Positions 9,565 through 18,246 are shown, counted from the stretch's first letter. The stretch: 64,000 nucleotides of DNA from Mycobacterium alsense (GCF_002086635.1 NZ_MVHD01000021.1:1-64000), one strand, 5' to 3'. Notes: generated by a model not told the origin, from the sequence alone. Program-made: numbers and translations.

Positions 9565-9783
9565 CCGCGTTTTCGCGCCGCAACGACAACGGCTGCTTTT
9601 CGGCCATACTATTTTCTTGCCGATCGTGGGACACGCGCATTAATCCCTGCCTAAACTATTTAAAGGTAAGCGTCAATTCTGATGCGTCGCTGATTCCCGG
9701 CTGTCAACCCGCTGGAAATTGAGCTCACACGCAATACCAGGGCCCGGAGCGGATTTTCACAGCGCTCACCAGGGGAAAGAGAG
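9565..9783 (+). other. Intergenic region before module 2
   Basis: About 220 bp, clearly AT-richer than the flanking genes (for example around 9605-9665), consistent with a promoter region. Weak heptads at 11-bp spacing occur twice: TCCCGGC/AACCCGC (9695-9712) and TCACAGC/ACCAGGG (9757-9774). The second pair includes an exact PhoP half-site but lies almost on the following start codon, so its role is unclear. Confidence 0.35.
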
Positions 9784-9945
9784 ATGTCTTTTACGTCTCG
9801 ATTACCTTCCGGGAACGTCCCTCGAACATTTCCCGCCAGAATGGTCGCTAAGCGGCGCGATTCCTATGACGCATTTGCGCTAGACGTCCGAATTTTCAAT
9901 TTGCATGTGACGGAAAGTCGCGCGCGCTGTCGGGGAGGGGAGCAG
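9784..9945 (+). pseudogene. MSF leader ORF in frame with the next PPE
   Basis: AGGGGAAAG then ATG TCT TTT at 9784 opens a frame ([16 protein letters not shown]...) of 54 codons. It runs without a stop into the PPE start at 9946. The peptide is not PE-like past Met-Ser-Phe and has a different character from the PPE that follows, which has its own RBS (GGGAGGGGAG). Either this is the third PE-start remnant or the PPE has an N-terminal extension. I favour the remnant because PPE domains start close to their N-terminus. Confidence 0.35.
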
Positions 9946-11253
9946 ATGTTCGATTTCGGTGCGCTACCACCGGAGCTCAACTCCGGCCGGATGTACGCCG
10001 GTCCCGGGTCGGGGCCGCTGCTGGCGGCCGCCGCGGCGTGGGATGACCTGGCGGCCGAACTGCAGGCGGCGGCGGCCACCTACGGCTCCACGATCGAGAG
10101 CCTCGCGGCCGGGCCGTGGACGGGCCCCTCCGCCGTCGCGATGGCGGGTGCGGCCGCGCCCTACGTGGCGTGGATGGGCGCGGCGAGCGCCCAGGCCGAG
10201 GAGGCGGCCGGCCAGGCCAAGCTCGCCGCCGGCGCCTACGAGGCGGCGTTCACGGCCACGGTGCCCCCTCCGGTGATCGCCGCCAACCGCGCGCTGCTGA
10301 TGGCGTTGATCGCCACCAACTTCCTGGGCCAGAACACCCCGGCGATCGCCGCCACCGAGGCGCAGTACATGGAGATGTGGGCCCAGGATGCCGCCGCGAT
10401 GTACGCCTACGCGGCCGCCTCGGCGACGGCGTCGCGGCTGACGCCGTTCACCGAGCCGCCGCAGACCACCAACGCCGCGGCCGCGCCGCTGCAGGCGGCG
10501 GCGGTCTCGCAGTCCGGCGGCACCAGCGGGTTGAACATCGGCGCCCAGCTGTCTCAGCTGATCGACTCGTTGCCGACCGCGCTGCAAAGCCTCGGCGGCG
10601 GCCTGCTGAACTCGCCGACGACGTCGGGCAACCTGCTGGCGGGGCTGCAGCTGCCGCAACTGGCCGACCTGCCGCCGCTGTCCGGCGTGCCGGCGGGTCT
10701 GGGAACCGACCTCTCGAACTGGAACACCATTTGGGGGGGCCTCACCGGCACGTACTCCCTGCAGGGCTTGAGCGCGATACCCGGCGGCCCCTTCCTGTCG
10801 TTCGGGCAGGCCTACGCGTGGGGGCAAAACGGCCAGGGGGCCGCGGCCTACCTGGCGGGTCCCAAGGCCATCAGCGGGGCGTTGGCGCCGCTGACGCAAG
10901 GCGCCGTGACACCGACGCTGAGTGCCGCGGTCGGGGCGCCGGTGTCGGGCGCCATGGGCAAAGCGGCCCTGGTGGGAAGCATGTCGGTGCCGCAGGGCTG
11001 GACCGAGGCCGCACCGGCGATCCGAACGCTCGCCCAGGCGCTGCCCGCCAACGTCACGGCCCTGCCCGCGGCCTGGCTCGCCGACGAGGGCGGCGTCTTC
11101 GGTCAGATGGCCCTGTCGAGCCTGGCCGGACGCGCGGTGGGGGCCGCCGCGGCGTTCCAGTCCGGCGGCGGCGCCGCAGCCGGCTCGCTGGGCGGCGTCG
11201 TCGAGGGCGGCCCCGCCGCCACGATCATCGTCATCCCCGCTTTGGAGGACTGA
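9946..11253 (+). CDS. PPE family protein, module 2 first gene
   Basis: 435 residues from ATG 9946 ([20 protein letters not shown]), with RBS GGGAGGGGAG about 6 bp upstream. It has the PPE domain, then a central region with [20 protein letters not shown], the SVP motif [16 protein letters not shown], and an [11 protein letters not shown] tail. It is very similar throughout to the PPE at 53719, including the middle region, so the two are recent duplicates. The next PPE follows after 5 bp. An ESX-5 substrate by family. Confidence 0.93.
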   Translation: MFDFGALPPELNSGRMYAGPGSGPLLAAAAAWDDLAAELQAAAATYGSTIESLAAGPWTGPSAVAMAGAAAPYVAWMGAASAQAEEAAGQAKLAAGAYEAAFTATVPPPVIAANRALLMALIATNFLGQNTPAIAATEAQYMEMWAQDAAAMYAYAAASATASRLTPFTEPPQTTNAAAAPLQAAAVSQSGGTSGLNIGAQLSQLIDSLPTALQSLGGGLLNSPTTSGNLLAGLQLPQLADLPPLSGVPAGLGTDLSNWNTIWGGLTGTYSLQGLSAIPGGPFLSFGQAYAWGQNGQGAAAYLAGPKAISGALAPLTQGAVTPTLSAAVGAPVSGAMGKAALVGSMSVPQGWTEAAPAIRTLAQALPANVTALPAAWLADEGGVFGQMALSSLAGRAVGAAAAFQSGGGAAAGSLGGVVEGGPAATIIVIPALED

Positions 11254-11258
11254 AAGCG

Positions 11259-12707
11259 ATGTTCTACGCAGCGTTTCCGCCGGAATTCAACTCGGGCAGG
11301 ATCTACGCGGGTCCCGGCGCGGGGCCGCTGCGGGACGCCGCGGCGGCCTGGCAGGGGCTGGCCGGCGAGCTACAGTCCGCGGTGTCCTCGTATTCGTCGG
11401 TCATCGACGCCCTGACCGGCTCTTCGTGGCTGGGCCCGTCGTCGATCGGCATGGTCGCCGCGGTCACGCCGTATCTGGCGTGGATGCAAGGCGTCGCGGG
11501 CCAGGCCGCCGAGGCCGCCGCCCAGGCCACCGCGGCGGCAACCGCCTACGAGACCGCGTTCGCCGCGCACGTCCCGCCGGCGGTGATCGCGGCCAACCGC
11601 ACCCAACTGGCCCAGCTGGTGGCCACCAACGTCTTCGGGCAGAACACCCCGGCGATCGCGGCCACCGAGATCCAGTACGCCGAAATGTGGGCCCAGGACG
11701 CGCTGGCCATGGACAGCTACGCCAGTTCGTCGGCGACCGCGTCCGACCTCGGCCCGTTCACCCCGGCCCCGCCGATCGGCAACGGCGGCGGGTCCGCCGG
11801 CCAGGCGGCGGCGCTGACCCAGGCCGCCGCCACGTCGGCCGGCAGCGCGCAGTCGGCCGTCTCGTCGCTGTCGTCGCTGCCCGACCCCGTGTCGTGGCTG
11901 CTGCAGACCGGCGCGAACCTCAGCAACTCCTACACCGCCACCGTCACCGGCCTGTTGAACGGCCTCTTCGGCGCCAACGGTGCGTCGACGTTCGCGGCCC
12001 TGTACTCGGCGGTGAAGGTCCCACTCGGATTCACCACGCAGTTCAACGACATCGGGCTGCTGATCAACTTCCCGCTGTCGCAGGTCCTCAAGTTCGCCCC
12101 GCCGGCGGGCTACGCCGCGCTCCCCAAAGACGCGCTGGGCGCCGGGCTGGGCGCGCTGGGATTCGGCCGCGGCACGCTGTACGACGCCGTGTCCGCGGGG
12201 ATGGGAAACGCCGGCACGCTGGTCGGGAAGCTTTCTGTCCCGCCGAGCTGGGCCACGGCCACCCCGGCCATCAGGACGGTCGCGGATGCGCTGTCGGCCG
12301 CCGGGCCGGACGCGGTGCCGGCGGCCGCGCTCGGCGAGGGTGGGCTGCTCGGCGCGATGTCGCTGGCGGGGATGCTCGGCAGCGCCGTGGGCGCCGGGGC
12401 TCCCAGCGTGGTGGGCCGCTCCGGCGTGCGCGGCCGCATCGCGCCGCTCAAGGACCTCAAAGACGCCAACTCCCCGGAACACCTGAAGCGGGTGGTTGCC
12501 CAGATATCGGAAAAGCCCGAAACCGTGCAGCACCACAACGTCGACCAGGAAGGTCTCGACGCGCTGCTCGAGCAGCTGGCCCGCAAGCCCGGCATCCACG
12601 CGGTGCACCTGCGACAGGGAGACAAGTTACAAGACAAGTTACAAGTCGCGCCATTGGAGCGTAATTCGGTTGGTGCGCAACGCTATTGGGAGGGTGATAA
12701 GTCATGA
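11259..12707 (+). CDS. PPE family protein with C-terminal PGIHAVH domain, module 2
   Basis: 482 residues from ATG 11259 ([20 protein letters not shown]), with a GGAGG motif upstream inside the end of the previous gene. PPE domain, SVP motif LSVPPSWATATP, then a conserved C-terminal unit (LKDLKDANSPEHLKRVV..., LARKPGIHAVHLRQGD). Compared with the copy at 55086 it has about 20 extra C-terminal residues, beginning at a 12-bp tandem duplication that encodes DKLQDKLQ. The longer frame now overlaps the DUF732 start by 4 bp. Confidence 0.93.
   Translation: MFYAAFPPEFNSGRIYAGPGAGPLRDAAAAWQGLAGELQSAVSSYSSVIDALTGSSWLGPSSIGMVAAVTPYLAWMQGVAGQAAEAAAQATAAATAYETAFAAHVPPAVIAANRTQLAQLVATNVFGQNTPAIAATEIQYAEMWAQDALAMDSYASSSATASDLGPFTPAPPIGNGGGSAGQAAALTQAAATSAGSAQSAVSSLSSLPDPVSWLLQTGANLSNSYTATVTGLLNGLFGANGASTFAALYSAVKVPLGFTTQFNDIGLLINFPLSQVLKFAPPAGYAALPKDALGAGLGALGFGRGTLYDAVSAGMGNAGTLVGKLSVPPSWATATPAIRTVADALSAAGPDAVPAAALGEGGLLGAMSLAGMLGSAVGAGAPSVVGRSGVRGRIAPLKDLKDANSPEHLKRVVAQISEKPETVQHHNVDQEGLDALLEQLARKPGIHAVHLRQGDKLQDKLQVAPLERNSVGAQRYWEGDKS
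12621..12645 (+). repeat. 12-bp tandem duplication in PPE C-terminus
   Basis: GACAAGTTACAA occurs twice in tandem (12621-12632 and 12633-12644). It keeps the frame and adds four residues. The homologous PPE at 55086 lacks it, so it arose after the modules duplicated. Confidence 0.85.
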
Positions 12708-13027
12708 GACTCGCACTGACGACGATTGGGATCGCCGCGCTGATCGGCCTCGCCGCGCCGGCCCACGCCGACCCGGCACCGCCCGCGGCGGGTGACGACG
12801 CCGGCTTTCTCGCCACGCTGCACCGGGTCGGCATCGGCTACGCCAGCCCCGATGCGGCCGTCGCGTCGGCCAAAGCGGTCTGCACGTGCCTGAACAACGG
12901 CGAGTCCGGCCTGGAACTTGTCCAGGACGTGAAGACCCACAACCCCGGATTCGACCTGGAGGGCGCCTCCCACTTCGCGGTGATCGCCGCGAAATACTAC
13001 TGTCCCCAACAACTTTCGAAGGCGTAA
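12704..13027 (+). CDS. Secreted DUF732 protein (Rv1810-like), copy 2
   Basis: 107 residues from ATG 12704 in an ATGA overlap with the PPE stop, with RBS GGGAGGG upstream. Signal peptide MRLALTTIGIAALIGLAAPA ending AHA, then the DUF732 domain with DDAGFLATLHRVGIGY, a CTC cysteine pair (AVCTCLNNGESGLE) and KYYCPQQLSKA. It is nearly identical in pattern to copy 3 at 56540, while copy 1 is more divergent. mgtC follows 113 bp downstream, as Rv1810-Rv1811 do in M. tuberculosis. Confidence 0.92.
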   Translation: MRLALTTIGIAALIGLAAPAHADPAPPAAGDDAGFLATLHRVGIGYASPDAAVASAKAVCTCLNNGESGLELVQDVKTHNPGFDLEGASHFAVIAAKYYCPQQLSKA

Positions 13028-13140
13028 CAACCGCAACGCCCCGAGCGCGCGTGCCGGTCCACCCGCTGTTCACCTCGGCGTGCTTGGCTGCAGGCGCCCC
13101 GCGGCCACCCGTCGTCGCGGTGGGGAGGGAAAATCGGGTC

Positions 13141-13851
13141 GTGCACACGCTGACCATCGCGGATTTCGCGCTCCGGCTTGCCGTCGGGGTGGGTTGCGGC
13201 GCGCTCATCGGCCTGGAGCGGCAGTGGCGGGCGCGACGGGCCGGCCTGCGCACCAACGCGTTGGTGGCCGCGGGTGCGACCCTGTTCGTCCTGTACGCGG
13301 CGGCCACCACGGACAGCAGCCCCACCCGGGTCGCGTCGTATGTGGTGTCGGGCATCGGGTTTCTCGGCGGCGGTGTCATCCTGCGCGAGGGCGTCAACGT
13401 CCGGGGCCTCAACACCGCGGCCACGCTGTGGTGCTCGGCCGCCGTAGGCGTGCTGGCGGCCTCCGGGCACCTGGTCTTCACGTTGATCGGCACCGGCACC
13501 GTCATCGCGATCCACCTGTTCGGGCGCCCGCTCGGCCGGCTGATCGACCGTGACAACACCGGCGACGAGGACGAGGGCCTGCAGCCCTACCGGGTTCAGG
13601 TGATCTGCCGGCCCAAGTCCGCGAAGTACGCCCGCGCCCAGATCGTGCAGCACACCGCCAGCAACGACATCACACTGCGCGGCATCCACACCGGGCAGGC
13701 CGGCGAGGACGGCAACATCACGCTGACCGCACACTTGCTGATGAGCGGCCACACCCCGGCCCGCCTCGAGCGGCTGGTGGCCGAATTGTCGCTGCAGCCC
13801 GGCATTTACGCCGTGCACTGGTACGCGGGCGAACAGGCGCAGGCCGACTAG
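13141..13851 (+). CDS. mgtC: MgtC, virulence-associated Mg2+-starvation protein
   Basis: 236 residues from GTG 13141 (GGTGGGGAGGG upstream). The N-terminal MgtC/SapB membrane domain has about four to five helices with the conserved GCGALIGLERQWRARRAGLRTNA block and GIGFLGGGVILREG. The cytoplasmic C-terminal half (about 150-236) is the ACT-like domain of MgtC proteins and ends LSLQPGIYAVHWYAGEQ. MgtC is needed for growth in low Mg2+ and in macrophages; it modulates F1Fo ATPase in Salmonella and is not itself a proven Mg2+ channel. It shares a strand and locus with the M-box PPE genes. Its stop is only 13 bp from the convergent gene's stop. Confidence 0.95.
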   Translation: MHTLTIADFALRLAVGVGCGALIGLERQWRARRAGLRTNALVAAGATLFVLYAAATTDSSPTRVASYVVSGIGFLGGGVILREGVNVRGLNTAATLWCSAAVGVLAASGHLVFTLIGTGTVIAIHLFGRPLGRLIDRDNTGDEDEGLQPYRVQVICRPKSAKYARAQIVQHTASNDITLRGIHTGQAGEDGNITLTAHLLMSGHTPARLERLVAELSLQPGIYAVHWYAGEQAQAD

Positions 13852-13864
13852 CGGCCGCCACTGC

Positions 13865-15064
13865 CTAGGGCCGGTCCTGTAGCCGCGGATCGGCGGCGGC
13901 CAGCAGGTCGGCGCGGTCGCCGGTCAGCGGGGGATAGATGCGGCGGGTGTTGATCGTCTGTTTGGTGGCCTTGGCCGCCGCGCCGGTGGAAACCACCGCC
14001 CGGTCCCAGCCTTCGGTGTAGACCGCGCCGGCCGGGCCGAGGTCGAGAACCGTGACGTACCAGGGGATCCGAAGCGCCAGCAGCGGCTGCCCGAACAGGT
14101 CGCTGACGACGTTGTAGCCGGCGTAGCGGCCCATCGGGCGTCCGTGTTGGCACGACATCACCGACAGGTGCTCGTCGTCCATGCGGGCGGCGGCCACGTC
14201 ACCGGCGGCGAAAACCGAGGGCACGCCGGCCACCCGCAGGCACTCGTCGACCTCCACCCGGCCCAGCCGGTCGCGCGGCACCGGCAGCTGCTCGGTCAGC
14301 GGGCTGGCCCGCATGCCCGCGCACCACACCACGGTGGCGGCCTCCAGGTGCTCGCCCGACGACAGCGACACCCCGCGCGCGGTGACCTCGGCGACCCCGA
14401 CCGCCGTTTTCGTCTCGACGCCGTTGTCGGCGAGGGCCCGCTCGATGACCGGCCGCGCCGCCGCGCCCATGTCGGAGCCCACCTGCGGGTTGCGGTCGAC
14501 CACGATCACCCGGGGGCGCACGCCGCGGCCCGCGAACAGGGCGCCCAGCCGGCCGGGCAGCTCGCAGGCCGTCTCGATGCCGGTCAGCCCCGCGCCGACC
14601 ACGACGACGGTGGCCGCCGCCCGCGTCGACGCCCCGTCGGCGAGCCCGCGCAGGTGGCGGTGCAGCGCCACGGCGGCGGCGTAGGTGTCGACGTCGAAAC
14701 CGAACTCGCCCAACCCCGGCACTTCGGGCCTGACCACGCGGCTGCCCGCCGCCAGCACCAGCCGGTCGTAGCGGTAGGTGGCGCCGTCCGACGCGGTGAC
14801 GGTGCGCGCGCGGGTGTCGATGGCGGTCACCTCGGCGGCGATGTGCGCCACCCCGACCGGCTCGAGCAGGTCGGCGAGGGGGATGCGGCAGGCGCTCAGG
14901 TCGGCTTCGTAGTTGCGCACCCGGATGTCGTGAAAGGGTTCGGGGCTCAACACGGTGACGTCCAGGGCGCCCGCCGGCACGGCGAGCTCGTCGCGCCGCC
15001 GGGCCGCACCGAGCGCCGCCCACAACCCGGCGAACCCCGACCCGATCACCACCACCGCGGTCAC
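13865..15064 (-). CDS. Type II NADH dehydrogenase-like flavoprotein (Rv1812c-like)
   Basis: 399 residues, GTG start. N-terminal FAD-binding Rossmann motif VVVIGSGFAGLWAALGA, and a second nucleotide-binding motif VVVVGAGLTGIETACELPG for NAD(P)H near residue 160. A GDVAA motif (VFAAGDVAAARMDD) is typical of the pyridine-nucleotide disulfide oxidoreductase fold. It resembles Ndh-2 enzymes that pass electrons from NADH to quinones but lacks an obvious C-terminal membrane-binding helix, so the electron acceptor is uncertain. Same position and strand as Rv1812c. Confidence 0.88.
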   Translation of the reverse strand: MTAVVVIGSGFAGLWAALGAARRRDELAVPAGALDVTVLSPEPFHDIRVRNYEADLSACRIPLADLLEPVGVAHIAAEVTAIDTRARTVTASDGATYRYDRLVLAAGSRVVRPEVPGLGEFGFDVDTYAAAVALHRHLRGLADGASTRAAATVVVVGAGLTGIETACELPGRLGALFAGRGVRPRVIVVDRNPQVGSDMGAAARPVIERALADNGVETKTAVGVAEVTARGVSLSSGEHLEAATVVWCAGMRASPLTEQLPVPRDRLGRVEVDECLRVAGVPSVFAAGDVAAARMDDEHLSVMSCQHGRPMGRYAGYNVVSDLFGQPLLALRIPWYVTVLDLGPAGAVYTEGWDRAVVSTGAAAKATKQTINTRRIYPPLTGDRADLLAAADPRLQDRP

Positions 15065-15141
15065 GCCCTCAACCCCTCGTCGATCCGGGTCCCGGCCGGA
15101 TCGGCGGGACGTCGCCGGCGGGACCGTCGTAATCTATCGGT

Positions 15142-16071
15142 GTGACCGCCCTGGCCGGGTTCTTCTCCGCATTGCCACCGCCGATGCGGGACCCCGTGCT
15201 GTTCGCGATCCCGTTCTTCCTGCTCTTGTTGACGCTGGAGTGGAGCGCGGCCCGCAAGCTGGAGCACCTCGAGGGCGACCGGCCCGCCGCCGGGTCCCAC
15301 TTCGCCCGTGACTCGCTGGCCAGCATCTCGATGGGGCTGGTTTCGGTGGCCACCACGGCCGGCTGGAAGGTCCTGGCCCTGTTCGGCTACGCCGCGATCT
15401 ACGCCTATGTGGCGCCGTGGCACCTGTCGCCGGCGCGCTGGTACACCTGGGTCATCGCGATCCTCGGCGTCGACCTGCTCTACTACGCCTACCACCGCAT
15501 CGCCCACCGGGTGCGGCTGATCTGGGCGACGCACCAGGCCCACCACTCCAGCGAGTACTACAACTTCGCCACCGCGCTGCGCCAGAAATGGAACAACAGC
15601 GGCGAGATCCTGATGTGGATTCCGTTGCCGCTGTTGGGAATTCCGCCGTGGATGGTGTTCTTCGCCTTCTCGGTGAACCTGATCTACCAGTTCTGGATCC
15701 ACACCGAGCGGATCGACAAGCTGCCGCGGCCGTTCGAATTCGTCCTCAACACCCCGTCGCACCACCGGGTGCACCACGGGATGGACCAGCTGTATCTGGA
15801 CAAGAACTACGGCGGCATCCTGATCGTCTGGGACCGGCTGTTCGGCACCTTCCAGCCCGAGGTGTTCCGCCCGCACTACGGCCTGACCAAGCGGGTCGAC
15901 ACCTTCAACATCTGGAACCTGCAGACCCGCGAATACGTCGCGATCGCCCGCGACTGGCGCTCGGCGAGCCGCCTGCGCGACCGGCTGGCCTACGTGTTCG
16001 GCCCGCCCGGCTGGGAGCCGCGCGTGGCCGCCCAACCCGGCGGCGTGGCCCCGCTGGCCACGTCGGGGTAA
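15142..16071 (+). CDS. erg3: Erg3-like membrane fatty acid hydroxylase/sterol desaturase
   Basis: 309 residues from GTG 15142. Three to four N-terminal membrane helices (PVLFAIPFFLLLL...). The histidine clusters of the fatty acid hydroxylase superfamily are present: HRIAH, HQAHHSS and HHRVHHG, which bind a di-iron centre. The family hydroxylates or desaturates lipids; the M. tuberculosis homologue Rv1814 is annotated as a C-5 sterol desaturase but its substrate is not settled. It is divergent from the flavoprotein at 13865 (77 bp apart), which could supply electrons, although that is only inference. Confidence 0.88.
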   Translation: MTALAGFFSALPPPMRDPVLFAIPFFLLLLTLEWSAARKLEHLEGDRPAAGSHFARDSLASISMGLVSVATTAGWKVLALFGYAAIYAYVAPWHLSPARWYTWVIAILGVDLLYYAYHRIAHRVRLIWATHQAHHSSEYYNFATALRQKWNNSGEILMWIPLPLLGIPPWMVFFAFSVNLIYQFWIHTERIDKLPRPFEFVLNTPSHHRVHHGMDQLYLDKNYGGILIVWDRLFGTFQPEVFRPHYGLTKRVDTFNIWNLQTREYVAIARDWRSASRLRDRLAYVFGPPGWEPRVAAQPGGVAPLATSG

Positions 16072-16129
16072 CGCCGGGCCGGCCGGTAACGAAATGATCA
16101 ACGCGGGGTGACGTTACGACACCGCTTCG

Positions 16130-16158
16130 TCACAGCTTCGTCGCAGCCTCAACCCGCG
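16130..16158 (+). promoter_or_regulatory. PhoP-box-like site upstream of the secreted protease
   Basis: TCACAGC (16130-16136), 4 bp, TCGCAGC (16141-16147), 4 bp, ACCCGCG (16152-16158). The first two match the M. tuberculosis PhoP direct repeat with at most one mismatch and exact 7-4-7 spacing. A -10-like TAAGTT starts at 16165, so the box sits where an activator would contact polymerase. Confidence 0.6.
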
Positions 16159-16192
16159 GGTCGGTAAGTTTTCGAACGGATCGGAGCTCATC

Positions 16193-16876
16193 GTGCACCG
16201 CCTCGCAATGCGCGCACTGGCCGCGTCGTCTGCTGTGGCTTGCGCCGCAGCACTGGCACCCTGGGCACCGCCGGTGCCGGCCAAAGCGGACCCCCCGGTG
16301 GTGTATCCGGGCATGGAGATCCGCCAGGACAATCGGGTCTGCACCCTGGGCTACGTCGACCCCGCCCTGAAGATCGCCTTCACCGCCGGCCATTGCCGGG
16401 GCAACGGAACGGTCTTCGACCGGGACCACAACGTCATCGGCCGGCTGGCCACGTTCCGCGACAACACGCCCAGCGGCACCACGGTGGCGACCGACCAGGT
16501 GATCTCGGACTACGAGGCGATCGTGCTGGACAGCAGCGTCACCGCCAACAACGTCCTGCCGGGCGGGCGCCCGCTGGAATCGAACCCGGGCGTGGCGCTG
16601 CAGCCCGGCGAGGCGGTCTGCCACTTCGGCGTCGTCACGGGCGAGACGTGCGGGACCGTGGAAAGCGTCAACAACGGCTGGTTCACCATGTCGCACGGCG
16701 TGCAGAGCCAGAAGGGCGATTCCGGGGGTCCGGTGTACCTGGCGCCCAACGGCGGCCCCGGCCAGATCGTGGGGATCTTCAACAGCATCTGGGGGGATCT
16801 GCCCGCGGCGGTGTCGTGGCGGGCCACCTCCGACCAGGTCCGCCAGGACCTCGGGGCGACGACCAATCCCGGCTGA
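16193..16876 (+). CDS. Secreted trypsin-like serine protease (Rv1815-like)
   Basis: 227 residues from GTG 16193. Signal peptide of about 32 residues ending near VPAKA. The chymotrypsin-fold triad is visible: His67 in TAGHC, Asp106 in ISDYEAI, Ser177 in GDSGGP. Cys50/Cys68 and Cys143/Cys153 are placed to form the usual disulfides. It should be an exported protease of the S1 family with unknown substrate. Gene order matches Rv1815. The upstream PhoP-like box suggests induction with the envelope stress response. Confidence 0.9.
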   Translation: MHRLAMRALAASSAVACAAALAPWAPPVPAKADPPVVYPGMEIRQDNRVCTLGYVDPALKIAFTAGHCRGNGTVFDRDHNVIGRLATFRDNTPSGTTVATDQVISDYEAIVLDSSVTANNVLPGGRPLESNPGVALQPGEAVCHFGVVTGETCGTVESVNNGWFTMSHGVQSQKGDSGGPVYLAPNGGPGQIVGIFNSIWGDLPAAVSWRATSDQVRQDLGATTNPG

Positions 16877-16878
16877 AC

Positions 16879-17325
16879 CTACCCGGCGGGTGCCAGGGCG
16901 AAAACCGGGATCCGGGGCGCGCCGGCGAGCAGCTGCTCGTCGGTGGAGTCCGGTGTCAGGCCGCCGACGTAGTCCTTGATCTGCCAGTACCAGCGGGCCA
17001 GGTAGCTCCGCAGCACCTCCGGCTTGGCCGCGTCTTCGAGCTCGCTGGCCCGGGCCGGCCTGCGGCGCCAGCGCGGCCCGACCTCGACGATCCCCGCCGC
17101 CCGGACGTTGCGCGCCCATTGCGTGTCCCCGCGCGGCGACACCAGGTAGTCCCCACCGTCGACGCTCAGCAGGTTGACCACGACTGTGCGCGGCTTTCCG
17201 CTCTTGCGGCCGCGTACCCGCAGCGCCCGGGTCCCGGCGATGCTGATGCCCAGCTCCGCGAGCCAGCGGACCACCGCGTTGGCGGCGCGGGCGGTCCGGC
17301 CCGGTTCTTCGTAACGCGTGGTCAT
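16879..17325 (-). CDS. F420-dependent nitroreductase-family (Ddn-like) protein
   Basis: 148 residues from ATG 17325. The sequence LRVRGRKSGKPRTVVVNLLS followed by GGDYLVSPRGDTQWARNVRA is the signature of the DUF385/deazaflavin-dependent nitroreductase family, small split-barrel proteins that use F420H2. The physiological substrate is unknown. It is absent at this position in the M. tuberculosis order as I recall it. It is divergent from the TetR gene across a perfect palindrome that is probably the regulator's operator, so this gene is the likely target. Confidence 0.85.
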   Translation of the reverse strand: MTTRYEEPGRTARAANAVVRWLAELGISIAGTRALRVRGRKSGKPRTVVVNLLSVDGGDYLVSPRGDTQWARNVRAAGIVEVGPRWRRRPARASELEDAAKPEVLRSYLARWYWQIKDYVGGLTPDSTDEQLLAGAPRIPVFALAPAG

Positions 17326-17346
17326 GGCGTGGTCCCTTCCCGCGAT

Positions 17347-17365
17347 TAGAGAGCGGCGCTCTCTA
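17347..17365. promoter_or_regulatory. 19-bp perfect palindrome, probable TetR operator
   Basis: TAGAGAGCGGCGCTCTCTA: 9-bp arms around one central base, midway between the divergent Ddn-like gene (start 17325) and the TetR gene (start 17418). TetR-family regulators commonly bind such palindromes and repress both neighbours. Confidence 0.8.
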
Positions 17366-17417
17366 TGCCGGACACGCTGCCACAGCCCACGCCCAAAAGC
17401 AAGAGCAGTGATCTCGG

Positions 17418-18119
17418 TTGTGCCAGACTGGCCGCGTGGGCAAACGCCAGCAATCGCGGGAGCAGATCGAGGCGCGCATCATCGAACTCGGCCGCCGACA
17501 GCTGGTGGAACGCGGCGCGGGCGGGCTGTCGGTGCGGGCGATCGCGCGCGAGCTGGGCATGGTGTCCTCGGCGGTGTACCGGTACGTCTCCAGCCGCGAC
17601 GAGCTGCTGACCCTGCTGCTGATCGACGCCTATTCCGACCTCGCCGACACCGTGGATCGGGCCCGCGAGACCGTCGGCGAGCTCTGGAGCGACGACGTCA
17701 TCGCCATCGCGCGCGCGACGCGGCGATGGGCGGTGGCCCACCCGGCCCGCTGGGCGCTGCTGTACGGCAGCCCCGTCCCCGGGTATCACGCGCCGCCGGA
17801 GCGCACGGTCCCGGCCGGCACCCGCGTGGTGGGGGCGCTGTTCGACGCGGTGGCCGCCGGGATCACCACCGGGGACATCCGGCTGACGAATGATTTTGCG
17901 CCGCAACCGATGTCGTCGGACTTCGAACGCATTCGCCACGAATTCGGGTTTCCGGGCGACGACCGGGTCATCGCGAAGTGCTTCCTGCTGTGGGCGGGCG
18001 TGCTGGGCGCCATCAGCCTCGAGGTGTTCGGGCAATACGGCGCCGACACCGTCACCGACCCCGCCGCGGTGTTCGACACCCAGCTACGGCTGCTGGTGGA
18101 CGTGCTGAGCCAGCACTGA
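17418..18119 (+). CDS. TetR-family regulator (Rv1816-like)
   Basis: 233 residues from TTG 17418, or 227 from GTG 17436; the longer form begins MCQTGRVGKR, matching the annotated start of the M. tuberculosis protein as I remember it. The helix-turn-helix is RAIARELGMVSSAVYRYVSS near residues 40-60. The C-terminal domain is of the TetR_C_33 type (WALLYGSPVPGYHAP), ligand unknown. The TetR gene and the nitroreductase-like gene flank the palindrome, so autoregulation and control of that gene are likely. Confidence 0.9.
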   Translation: MCQTGRVGKRQQSREQIEARIIELGRRQLVERGAGGLSVRAIARELGMVSSAVYRYVSSRDELLTLLLIDAYSDLADTVDRARETVGELWSDDVIAIARATRRWAVAHPARWALLYGSPVPGYHAPPERTVPAGTRVVGALFDAVAAGITTGDIRLTNDFAPQPMSSDFERIRHEFGFPGDDRVIAKCFLLWAGVLGAISLEVFGQYGADTVTDPAAVFDTQLRLLVDVLSQH

Positions 18120-18246
18120 CGGTGCCCAATGAGAAGGCCGAACTAGAACGTGTTCACCGCGCGTTAGCCGCTCCGGCGCGAGCGCTGGCGGCAAAGTCTT
18201 TCGGGGCCTTTCTGGCGAGCGGCGGGCTGGGATATCCTGCGTTGCG

